A stretch of 64,000 nt of DNA from Candidatus Rifleibacteriota bacterium. Lineage in GTDB: Bacteria > Muiribacteriota > Ozemobacteria > Ozemobacterales > Ozemobacteraceae. Under the pieces are notes generated by a model. The model did not search any database. It saw only the letters and a program-made list of their open reading frames with translations, and was not told the origin of the DNA. The DNA lies in NCBI GenBank assembly GCA_015233565.1, contig JADFXM010000002.1, positions 1 through 64,000 on the forward strand. The letters run 5' to 3'. Positions 45,836 through 54,800 of this stretch are shown in pieces. Positions within the stretch are counted from its first letter, which is position 1. Each line of letters starts with the position of its first letter. The translations under genes were made by a program, and so were the position numbers.

Positions 45836-47062
45836 TTGTTCCTGGGAGTAAAGGGTAACCCATCCGTCAAGGTCGCAAATCAGCAAATACTGATCAAAAA
45901 CAGTTAAAGGAGCTGAAATTGCTGATCCATGGCCAAAACGCCAGAGCATAGCGCCAGAATCAAGGTTGAAGCAATAAATGAAGCCGTCCAGGTCGGCGAC
46001 CAAAAGTTTGTTTGCGTCTACTATTGCTTCTGACTCCAGTTTCCCTGAAAGTTTCAGTGTTCTGACTTTTTCACCGTTGCTCTTTTTTAGGACGTAAATT
46101 CGGCCATCTGAATCAGGCGCCACAACATAATTTTCACTTACAGCCGGTGGAGAATAAAACTCAACCTGCCCCTCAGCCTGAAATTTCCAAAGAATTTTAA
46201 ATTTGGAAAGATCAACAGCGAAAACTTCATTGGTTTGAAGGGCGACGTAGGCAACATTTCCACTGCAAGCTGGCGAAGATGGGATATACGAGCCCAGATT
46301 CAGTGAAAAAGCTTGCTTACCGGTTGAGGGATTGATTCCCCGCAATATTCCGTCACATCCGCCAAGAATGAAAGTGCCGCTCGACAAAGCGGGTGTTCCA
46401 TTTATATAATTGCTCGTCTCAAATTTCCATTGTTCCTTGCCAGATGCACTGTCAAGGCAGTAAAGGCGCGAATCATACGAACCGAAGAGGACTTTAAGCC
46501 CGTCATCGCCACGAAAAAAAGTTGCACCGCCATTTATTGCCCCGCCGGTTTTGAATTTGTAAAGCAATTCTCCTGAAGAAGCGTTCATGGCCAGAAAATC
46601 TCCGTGTTTGTTGCCAACAAACAATTGAGGAACATCATTAACCTTCAGGAATAGCCCTGTTGAAGTGATTGGATTGCAGAAACATTTCTGCCAGACCGGT
46701 TCGCCTGTTTTGGCGTTCAGAGCGCTCACATGTCCTTTGCTGTTCGAAAAAAACACTATTCCGTCTTCTACGATGGCGCCGGACTTTATAGGAGCTCCGG
46801 ATTGAAATTTCCAGATGACTTTAAACTTGTCGCCTGGAATTTTTTTCACGCGCCCCGGCAATTCCTGTGAATTTCTATATTCCGGCCATGCCACGTCAAT
46901 TGGAAGTCCCACCCCTGGCGCATTTTTATCAGAAGAAGAACCTTTGTCTGAAAAACTGGTTGGACTTTTTTTCAGCAAAAGATCTTCGTGATCATTCCTG
47001 AAAAAATCGGCAACAACAAGTGCAAGTACAATCAATCCAGCTATGAATACAAGTTTTCTCAA
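45833..47062 (-). CDS. Membrane- or lipid-anchored PQQ-type beta-propeller protein 4
   Basis: 409 residues. N-terminal hydrophobic segment (LVFIAGLIVLALVVADFF) without a clear cleavage site, so probably a membrane anchor, then a Ser/Lys-rich spacer and a compact propeller whose blades end TGEPVWQKCF, SGELLYKFKTGG, SGKEQWKFET, SGAMLWRFGHG. This is closer to BamB than to propellers 1-3. It is the last gene after an ABC exporter on the minus strand, with overlapping starts, so it may act with that transporter at the envelope. Ends inside the terminator shared with propeller 3. Confidence 0.85.
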   Translation of the reverse strand: MRKLVFIAGLIVLALVVADFFRNDHEDLLLKKSPTSFSDKGSSSDKNAPGVGLPIDVAWPEYRNSQELPGRVKKIPGDKFKVIWKFQSGAPIKSGAIVEDGIVFFSNSKGHVSALNAKTGEPVWQKCFCNPITSTGLFLKVNDVPQLFVGNKHGDFLAMNASSGELLYKFKTGGAINGGATFFRGDDGLKVLFGSYDSRLYCLDSASGKEQWKFETSNYINGTPALSSGTFILGGCDGILRGINPSTGKQAFSLNLGSYIPSSPACSGNVAYVALQTNEVFAVDLSKFKILWKFQAEGQVEFYSPPAVSENYVVAPDSDGRIYVLKKSNGEKVRTLKLSGKLESEAIVDANKLLVADLDGFIYCFNLDSGAMLWRFGHGSAISAPLTVFDQYLLICDLDGWVTLYSQEQ

Positions 47063-47244
47063 ATTTTTACTCCTGCAAATAAAATCGGTTTAAGTTCGCT
47101 ATCCACCACTGGAAGGGGTGGTGTTGCGCTGATTTTATGGCTACTAGTCGCAGCCATCCTGATTTTTGTTAGCTGTCTGAAATAATCCGAAAGCATGTGG
47201 CCTACTCTCTCCCGTCTAAGCCTATTGGCCCTGGTCATCGCCAA
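47059..47244 (-). CDS. Possible small protein between permease and propeller genes
   Basis: 61 residues. It overlaps the permease end by 23 bases and the propeller start by 4 (ATGA), a spacing that suggests real coupling. Sequence is basic at the N-terminus (RANRLRRERVGHML) and unremarkable otherwise; no family. It could equally be a chance frame across the junction. Confidence 0.3.
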   Translation of the reverse strand: MAMTRANRLRRERVGHMLSDYFRQLTKIRMAATSSHKISATPPLPVVDSELKPILFAGVKI

Positions 47245-50200
47245 AAGGGGTGGTTTTCAATGGCAGAATAAAAATAGCTGCAAAACCGGAAATTGTTAAA
47301 GTGATCGTAACTACAAGAAGCTCGAAAATGGGAAGATGCCCTTCCGGGGAGTTTACCACAGGAAAAACTGCGATCGCCGCAGACAAAAGTCCGCTTAAAA
47401 TACCTGCGGAAAGGAGCAAAGAATGCTCGCGAAACAGCAAGGAGTCAACCATTTTTTTCGGAAATCCCAAAATTCTCAGATATTCCAGTTCGCTTTTTCG
47501 CTCGAGCATATTTCGATATAACAAGGCCGCAAGGCCTCCACATCCCAGTAATAAGCCGATGGCGCCCAAAACGAGGAATATGGACAAATAGGTGTTCTGC
47601 ACGCGACTGAACTCAGCAAGTCTTTCGGAAGTGTTTTCTATTTGACAACCATAGCGTTGAAGCGCCGTTGAAAGAACTGTTCTTGCAGGTTCCTCAGCGT
47701 CGGTAGGAGTATCAATGAGAAACAGCCTGCATCCTTTCGCATCAGGCCACAATCGATAAAAATTTTCCTGAGAAATGAGGATTTTTCCCTGAAATATTGA
47801 GCCTGCCAAACCAGCAATGAATTTTAACCGAAAAATCTGACCTTGTGATGATTCTATCTTTAGCTCATCGCCCAGCGTCATCCCAAGATTCCAACGAATT
47901 ACATCCTCATCAGCAATTGCTGGAATGACAAAAGGTTCTCCAAAATCATGATTCAGAAGGCGCCAATTTTTTTCCAACCCAGTAGTGGCTGACTGAAAAA
48001 CAAATCTGTTTGTTAAGGTTTCAGGATCTATTCCCAATACCGTTGGTCTGCTAACTCTGTTAAGATTTTGACAACTTGCATCACTTCCATCGATTAAGGG
48101 AATTTGTACAAGGCCAACATTTTTTGCCAGCGCATCAAGTTTGAGAGAAAATCGACCCTGCTCAGAATTTATGTTTCCAATAATGGGGAGGGCGGTTTCA
48201 CAATACAACGGAAAGCCACCTGTTCCAGAGTCTTGTTTGTGTGAATTTGAAGAAGAACCCTGGTGATTTGCTGACACTGCAAGAACCAAAAACATCGCAC
48301 AAGATATCACTCTTATGACAGCCATACTGCGACTGAACTTTCTGACAGAGTTTTTTATCGCCAGCATGTTAATTGAAAGAATGCCTGAACCCCTGGAGAA
48401 TTTGGCCAGTAAGCAGGCTGCAAACTGCGTAGTACAAATAAGCATTGATAAACCGGCAGAGAAGAACAGGACTGACATCATTTCGCCGCTTTTATCATGT
48501 GACAATAAAATCAAAATGAAAGTCAGAAGTAGAAAGAAAATCGGAATCAGAGGATTTACCTGGGGCATTTGAGTAATCTCGGTTTCCTGGCTTAAAATGT
48601 CTGCTTTAGAAGCATTGAAAAACTTTTTTAAAGTAATTGCAAAAGTGATGGTACAAACTCCAATGGACAGAAGAAACCCCGCGAATAAGCTGTAGTAATT
48701 GATGAAAAGATTTATTTTGGTAATGTTCACGGCATCATTCCAAACTGTCTGTAATAGCTGAAGAATCGTCCAGGCGTATAAAACTCCAAGCCAAACCCCA
48801 ATTGCAGAGCCGGTCGCAGCAATTATGCCTGATTCAACAAATAAATGCTGGGCAATTTTTCGGCGATTGAAGCCAACAATCTGCATAATTGTCAACTCGA
48901 TTTGTCTTTTTTCGAGATGCAAGCCAAACAAGAGGCTTGATAACAAAAGAGCAGCCAGAATAATAAAGAAACCAAGTCCAATAAATAGTCCGGTGAAGTC
49001 AACTGTTTTTGAGGTTCCAGAGACTTTTTCCGAAAATAAATTTCTTTCGATAATCCCCATGTTGGCTGGCGACAAAGCTTTCAAAAGAGCTCTTCCGACA
49101 TCTTCCAAAGATTGTTTGTTGAATCTGACCAGAGTAAGACTTCCGAAACGGGTTCCCCAGATTTCTCTTGCTTTATCGAGCCTTACAAAAGCTTTCGGAA
49201 GCCCGCCATAAGTATCCCAATATTTTTCATCAACTGGTCTTATTCGCTTTAAGTCAATCGGCATATCCGGATCCCAGTCATTACAACTTTGTGCGTTCTC
49301 CATGCCAGGAAAACGAGGCATGAAAGAACGGTTCAGAGCAGCTCCTTCCAATAAAACAATTCTTTTGACCCTGAATTTATACGATTTTTCTGACAATGTA
49401 CCGTATGGCCCTGGAACAAAAGCTGAAAGTGTTATTTCATCTCCCACCGATGCATTCAACTGGTCTGAAAGCCATTTGTTTATGATAATATCGTTATTTG
49501 TACAATCTTCGACTAAGGGGGCCTCTTCAATGCCTGCAATAAACGAGTATGGGACCGTAGCATTCCCAACCTGAAAGGTGTTGACGAAGTAACCGAACAC
49601 CTTTTTTGCAGGGATTCCGAGCTTGTCAATGGCTTGTTCCAAAGAATCAGGCATAAAAACCGTGTCAGATCTTAATTCCAGAATATTTTCAGCCTTTTCC
49701 AGTTTTAAACCATAGTCTTCCAGGGTGAGAGCACCTGCCAATTCTTCTGTCAGACCTTTATCAAGCTTGGAAATTATCAAATTGGCGCGACCCGGTAGTT
49801 CGAGAAGATCGCCCAGGAATTTAATTTCAACAAATCCATTTAAAGGAAGCTTCTGAGAAACATGTGGATCAAAGTTACCGCCAGCGGAAGATTCTATGAC
49901 AGCAGAGACTTTCAGCTTTACAGTTTTTAAGTTGTTACTGGAAAGCGAAAAAGGAGCGTCTCCCGGCATTTTGGAATGTTTAAAGTATCTGAGAACTACA
50001 CAGTCATTAACTTCAGCCTTTAAGCGCGAGGCCAAACTCCGATTTAAAATTATTTCATAAGGCTTAAGCTCAGGCAGGTTTTCTTTGGCAGTGGCTGTCA
50101 AATTGAAGAAGGAATCATCGATGCCGTAAAGTGAAACATCAGAAGAACGATTACCGTCGGGCAGGCTGAGATAGCCATTGGTTGTCAGCGCAGGTGCAAG

Positions 50201-50461
50201 CTCCCTGCACATTTTTGATTTTAGCTTTGTAATGCTGGCAAGTGTGATTCCACTGCCATGTGCAGTTGCAAGTGTTTTAACAGAGCCAAGGCTGGCTGAA
50301 GAAATGATTTCCAGACTATGCTGAACGGAATCTCCGATGACAAGAGCGCCGGTAATAACCATGGAACAGACAGCAACTGCAATTGCAGTTGTAATGCAAT
50401 CATTGCGATAGTATAGAATTGTCCTGATAATAAGCTGTAATTTACTGAAACCTCTATTCAT
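47222..50461 (-). CDS. Large FtsX-type ABC transporter permease (YbbP-like)
   Basis: 1079 residues. One N-terminal membrane helix (AIAVAVCSMVITGALVIG), a big periplasmic domain, then groups of helices around residues 495-620 (FIGLGFFIILAALLLSSLLFG, IGVWLGVLYAWTILQLL, LFAGFLLSIGVCTITF) and 650-725, a second external domain, and a last helix group (IFLVLGAIGLLLGCGGLAALL, LLSAGILSGLLSAAIAVFPVV, FELLVVTITLTISGFAAIFI). This duplicated FtsX layout is that of YbbP/LolE-like exporters, which drive lipids or lipoproteins out of the membrane without forming a channel. Its ATPase is encoded 194 bases upstream. Substrate unknown; neighbouring terpenoid genes suggest a lipid. Confidence 0.85.
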   Translation of the reverse strand: MNRGFSKLQLIIRTILYYRNDCITTAIAVAVCSMVITGALVIGDSVQHSLEIISSASLGSVKTLATAHGSGITLASITKLKSKMCRELAPALTTNGYLSLPDGNRSSDVSLYGIDDSFFNLTATAKENLPELKPYEIILNRSLASRLKAEVNDCVVLRYFKHSKMPGDAPFSLSSNNLKTVKLKVSAVIESSAGGNFDPHVSQKLPLNGFVEIKFLGDLLELPGRANLIISKLDKGLTEELAGALTLEDYGLKLEKAENILELRSDTVFMPDSLEQAIDKLGIPAKKVFGYFVNTFQVGNATVPYSFIAGIEEAPLVEDCTNNDIIINKWLSDQLNASVGDEITLSAFVPGPYGTLSEKSYKFRVKRIVLLEGAALNRSFMPRFPGMENAQSCNDWDPDMPIDLKRIRPVDEKYWDTYGGLPKAFVRLDKAREIWGTRFGSLTLVRFNKQSLEDVGRALLKALSPANMGIIERNLFSEKVSGTSKTVDFTGLFIGLGFFIILAALLLSSLLFGLHLEKRQIELTIMQIVGFNRRKIAQHLFVESGIIAATGSAIGVWLGVLYAWTILQLLQTVWNDAVNITKINLFINYYSLFAGFLLSIGVCTITFAITLKKFFNASKADILSQETEITQMPQVNPLIPIFFLLLTFILILLSHDKSGEMMSVLFFSAGLSMLICTTQFAACLLAKFSRGSGILSINMLAIKNSVRKFSRSMAVIRVISCAMFLVLAVSANHQGSSSNSHKQDSGTGGFPLYCETALPIIGNINSEQGRFSLKLDALAKNVGLVQIPLIDGSDASCQNLNRVSRPTVLGIDPETLTNRFVFQSATTGLEKNWRLLNHDFGEPFVIPAIADEDVIRWNLGMTLGDELKIESSQGQIFRLKFIAGLAGSIFQGKILISQENFYRLWPDAKGCRLFLIDTPTDAEEPARTVLSTALQRYGCQIENTSERLAEFSRVQNTYLSIFLVLGAIGLLLGCGGLAALLYRNMLERKSELEYLRILGFPKKMVDSLLFREHSLLLSAGILSGLLSAAIAVFPVVNSPEGHLPIFELLVVTITLTISGFAAIFILPLKTTPFGDDQGQ

Positions 50462-50655
50462 GGGAAGACCCCAGTCTCAAAATAATTTTTGTGAGTGCGG
50501 GGAAGGTGTGAAAAATTGCGGCTATTAGTGGAAGTGCAACATCTAAGACCTCCGCCAACAATAAGATGATCATATCAGTTCAGGGCGAGGTCGAAGAAAT
50601 AGACCTGTGCCAGTTGTCAGTGTTTTGTCCATGTAAATTTTTCAATGCTTTGATC

Positions 50656-51333
50656 CTATGCCTTTGCCAGCGCAAGTTCTCCATTTTCAAGCTTGTACGA
50701 GACATCCATCGCTTTAGCAACGTAATTTGCATGAGTAACACTGATCAAAGTATAATCACGATTGTCAGTCAGCAATTTGACGATTTCCTTCCCCATGGAA
50801 GGTTCGAGGCGCCCTGTCGGTTCGTCAGCAAGCAAAAGTGCAGGCCGATTAATCAGAGCTCGAGCGATGGCCACTCGATGCTGTTCGCCTCCTGACAATT
50901 GTGATGGAAAGTGGTCTGCACGATTTGCGAGGCCTACCTTTTCCAGGAGTTCGGAAGCCCTCTTTAAGGCTTCTTCGGGATCTATAGAAAATGGCAACGT
51001 CGGCAAAAGAACATTTTCAAGCGCTGTGCACTGCATTAAAAGATAATGATCCTGGAAAACAATTCCTATCTTCAGGGCACGGAATTTTTCCACTTCCTCG
51101 GAAGACATCTCTTCCAGATCTTTACCGGCGATTTCGATATGCCCTTTATCTGGTTTTTGCAAACCGGCAATTAATGACAAGAGAGTCGATTTCCCGCTGC
51201 CGGAGGGGCCGGTAATAGCAACTGATTTTCCATGGACAATTTCCATACTGACGCCCTTGAGGACCTCTACTGGACCGGCTTGTGGGCGATAGGTTTTGTG
51301 TAAATCCCTGATTCTGATGAATGTTTCAGACAT
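50656..51333 (-). CDS. ABC transporter ATP-binding protein, LolD/YbbA type
   Basis: 225 residues, the normal length. Walker [12 protein letters not shown] at about 40-50, signature [15 protein letters not shown] near 144-158, Walker [15 protein letters not shown] near 162-175, and the switch histidine in SVTHANY. It matches the LolD/YbbA/MacB branch that pairs with FtsX-type permeases. It powers the permease encoded next. Starts 21 bases after the interrupted TIR-like gene. Confidence 0.92.
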   Translation of the reverse strand: MSETFIRIRDLHKTYRPQAGPVEVLKGVSMEIVHGKSVAITGPSGSGKSTLLSLIAGLQKPDKGHIEIAGKDLEEMSSEEVEKFRALKIGIVFQDHYLLMQCTALENVLLPTLPFSIDPEEALKRASELLEKVGLANRADHFPSQLSGGEQHRVAIARALINRPALLLADEPTGRLEPSMGKEIVKLLTDNRDYTLISVTHANYVAKAMDVSYKLENGELALAKA

Positions 51334-51354
51334 TGGTTCTCTCGTTCTTCAAAC

Positions 51355-51774
51355 TTAATAATTTTTAGAATATAGCATTTTTCTTTTGATTTCATTCAAT
51401 GATCCGTCAAAGGGAAGTACCAAGTTTTTTTCTATTAAAAATTTAACATTAACATTCTTGGAAACATCCTTAACAAAACATTTAATTGGCTTTTTAATGT
51501 ATTCCTTATCTTTTTTAGGACTGGCTCCAGAGGCGTAGAAAAGCTCCAAAAATTTCCAGGTTGATGATGTCCTGTAATCATCAATAAAGGCAACCAAAAT
51601 GTTTGAACTTTCAATTTCTTCACAAATTTTCTCATAACTAGAAAACGTTCAACTATCAAAATATGTGAAATTGGAGGTTTTGATATCGTTTTTGAATTTA
51701 TCTTGAAGAGATTGAATGGGACGACTATTTCCGAATCTGGGACCTACATCATAATTTGCCAAAAATATTTTCAT
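51355..51774 (-). pseudogene. TIR/nucleoside-deoxyribosyltransferase-like protein interrupted by an in-frame stop
   Basis: Reading from the ATG at 51774, 41 codons (MKIFLANYDVGPRFGNS..) reach a TGA at 51649-51651; the same frame then continues without shift for 97 more codons (EKICEEIESSNILVAFIDDYRT..TWKFLELFYASG) to the stop at 51355. Restoring the TGA gives a single ~139-residue protein. The hydrophobic strand ILVAFIDDY and TSSTWKFLELFYAS resemble the NAD-/nucleoside-binding core of TIR or nucleoside 2-deoxyribosyltransferase folds. TGA is used as a normal stop all over this window, and no selenocysteine-like hairpin is obvious, so a nonsense mutation (or sequence error) is the simplest reading. 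Confidence 0.6.
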
Positions 51775-51866
51775 TTGCGCCTAGCAATTGTTGTGAATTT
51801 CAAATTTCATGAAAACCAAATACTAATTAATTTTTCAATTTTCCAAACATTAGAAGTTAATAGAAG

Positions 51867-54800
51867 CTAATCCTTTAAAAGATTTAACAGTTCATCAGTG
51901 GAAATTTTGGATGCTACTTCCGTTCCTTCCAATAATCCGTCGGCAAGGTCACGTTTTTTCTCGTGGAGTTGTACGATCCGTTCTTCTATGGTGTCTTTAG
52001 TGATGAGTCGGTAAATTGTAACTGGTCTTTGTTGGCCAATGCGATGAGCACGATCGGATGCCTGATTTTCGACAGCGGGATTCCACCAGGGGTCAAGATG
52101 TATTACATAATCTGCGGCGGTCAAATTTAATCCAACTCCTCCTGCTTTCAAGCTAATAAGGAAAAAGTCGCCCTTGCCTGATTGGAATTCTGAAACCGCT
52201 TTATCACGATCCCGTGCAGGAGTTGAGCCGTCAAGATATTGAAAAGAAAAACCCTTGGATTCCAACATTCTTCTGACAAGATCCAGATGACCTACAAACT
52301 GGCTGAATATGAGCGCTTTGTGCTTATTGTCAAAAAGTTCCTGAACGATTCCTTCCAGCATTTGCATTTTTGAACTCCCGATTTTAAGACTGCTGTCAAT
52401 TAACTTGGGATTACAGCAAAATCGACGAAGTTTTGTTAATTCCGCCAGAATGAGGATATGTTTTTGTCCTGCTGCACTAACGGTCGAAGAAATCTTTTCG
52501 AGAGCGTTTTTTCTGAGAGCCTCATAAAATGCTTTTTCTTCTTCCAATAATTCCACTTCCAAAGTTATTTCGGTTTTTGAAGGAAGTTCCGAAAGAACCT
52601 GGCTTTTGGTGCGTCGCAGGATGAAAAATTGGACCAATCGCTTTAATCTGCTGTGTGCGGTTTTGTTATTGTACTTTTGAATAGGAGTTCCGTATTTTTC
52701 ATTGAAGGATTCGAAGGAGCCTAATAATCCTGGATTAATGAACCTGAAAAGGTTCCAGAGCTCCCCAAGATGGTTTTCAATGGGAGTTCCGGTCATTATC
52801 ATTCGAAACTTGCCTTCCAGCTTCATGACAGCCAGGGAACGCTGGGTTGCCATGTTTTTTATAGCCTGAGCTTCGTCGAGAATGATTATATTCCATTTTG
52901 CGGTTCGGAAAAGCTCAGCCTCCTGTTGAAGAAGTCCGTAAGTACAAATAAGTAAATCATATGGTTTCAAAGAATTCAGAATTTTTTTTCGATCACTGAC
53001 TCCAAAAAGAATCGGTTTTAAGGTGGGAGTAAATTTAACAATTTCATGCATCCAGTTCATGCATACAGAAGTGGGTGCGATAATCAGCGATGGTCCTTGT
53101 TCAGCTCTGCTAAGGAGAATTGTTAAAGCTTCAAGGGTTTTTCCCAGCCCCATGTCATCAGCCAGACAAGCTCCGACGCCACAATGCGACATTCGTGAAA
53201 GCCATTGAAATGATTCGCTCTGATAATCACGAAGTTCGGCTGTCAAAGTGGATGGAAGCTCAAAATTCATATTTGCAGCTTCATTCAACTGCTTCAGATT
53301 TCTCTTCCATTCATTGCAGGATTCTTCAATTACCATGTCTGAGATCAACTCGTCAATCACAGGGGCTGAAAGCCGATGAATCTTAAGGAAGTCGCTATCC
53401 CAATCCCCAATTTGTCCAAGGTCCTCTAGGCGCTTTTTCAATCCATCAGCAAGTGCCAGAAATTTTCCTTCACTTATAGGAACAAACCTTCCCGATGCTG
53501 ATTCCAAAAGTTTTATGAGCTGGGAAAATTCCATAACCTTCTTTTGATCTACCTCTGCGGAACCTTCAATTCCAAACCAATCCATGTCATTGTTTATTTT
53601 CAGTTTGAGATTTGCAAAAGAGATTGGAATTATTTCTCCAAATTTTTTCCCTTTCGGCCATTCGAGAATGATGGATTCCTTCTTTGTCTCAAGAGAAAGC
53701 ATCATTTCAAGAGCTTCAGATGAATCGTTAAAAGATTGCTCAAACAAAGGAGGATCGATCTCGGAAAATATCGGACAATCGTTTTTTAATTTAGCCAGAT
53801 TTTCGATTTCAGCGTTTAGATCACGGCTTGCGATTACAGTTTTTCCATTTTTCTCGTAAATTATCCTGTTTGATCCTTTCCCTGGGGAAAACATCTGAGT
53901 TCCATCGCCCAACGGCCTTATTACAAACTTGGCATGTAATCCTGAGCCATCGGGGGTAAGAAGCACTCTAAGCATGCTTTCTGCTCTGATGTTTTCTGTT
54001 CCGACAATTTCTTCGTCCGGTATTGAAATGTCCGAGTGCAGGTTCGCTATCCTTGATAATCCGCCCGCAATTTTTATAAGGGATTGTTTCATGGAGACTG
54101 GGAAAAATGATTCCTCCCGTAAAATTTCAGCTAATTTCATCTGCTCTGGTGTGGCTTTTAAAATTTTTATTAATCTATCGCTCTCAATAATCAGCCTGCG
54201 CGAATTTTTTGGCTCCAACTCTGGTTCGAACCGGATTTGTATCTTGCCACCCTTTTCTTCAAACCGAAGGGTTGGCTCTATAAGATGAATCTGAATTCTT
54301 TTGTCTTCGCTGAAATCTACGTAAACATTTGGATTATTGGTCAGAGTTTCAAGAATATTCAGGTCTCTGTCCGAATGGAAGGGATTAATTGAAGGGTTGA
54401 AGAATGCTTTTAAAGACATTACATCCCGCTCAAAAAAATCATCATAATTTGGTTGCCGACTATATTTTTCCAGGGCTTTTCCCGAAGACCATCGTCCATT
54501 TTTCGAACGAGTCTGCTCCATTAAAGAAATGGAGGAGATAATTAATTTTTGGTCATATTTTATAAAGTGGATTCCCCAAATCAGCCTTTTTTTAGGTTCC
54601 TGATCATTTTTATCCAGGGGTTCTGTTTTCAAAGCGACCAATTTTTCAATTTTTCGGAAAACCTTTTCACATGGGGTTTCGACAATGAAAAGTTCCGATA
54701 GCGCTTTTTGTGGTGATTCTGCAATTCCATTTTGTCGATTTTTCCAGACACTATATTTTTCAGGATCAACTTTCGAATAAAGAAAGTTTATTTCTTTCGC

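Noticed and set aside
46988..47185. Plus-strand frame ending in a membrane-like segment
   Set aside because: Antisense to the permease-propeller junction; no ribosome site. Hydrophobicity is the usual mirror image of a polar frame on the other strand.
51649..51651. TGA read as tryptophan or selenocysteine
   Set aside because: TGA ends many genes here (for example all ATGA overlaps), so the code is standard; no downstream selenocysteine hairpin was recognised.
51435..51659. 74-codon minus-strand frame within the TIR-like gene
   Set aside because: Out of frame with the better-supported interrupted TIR-like protein.
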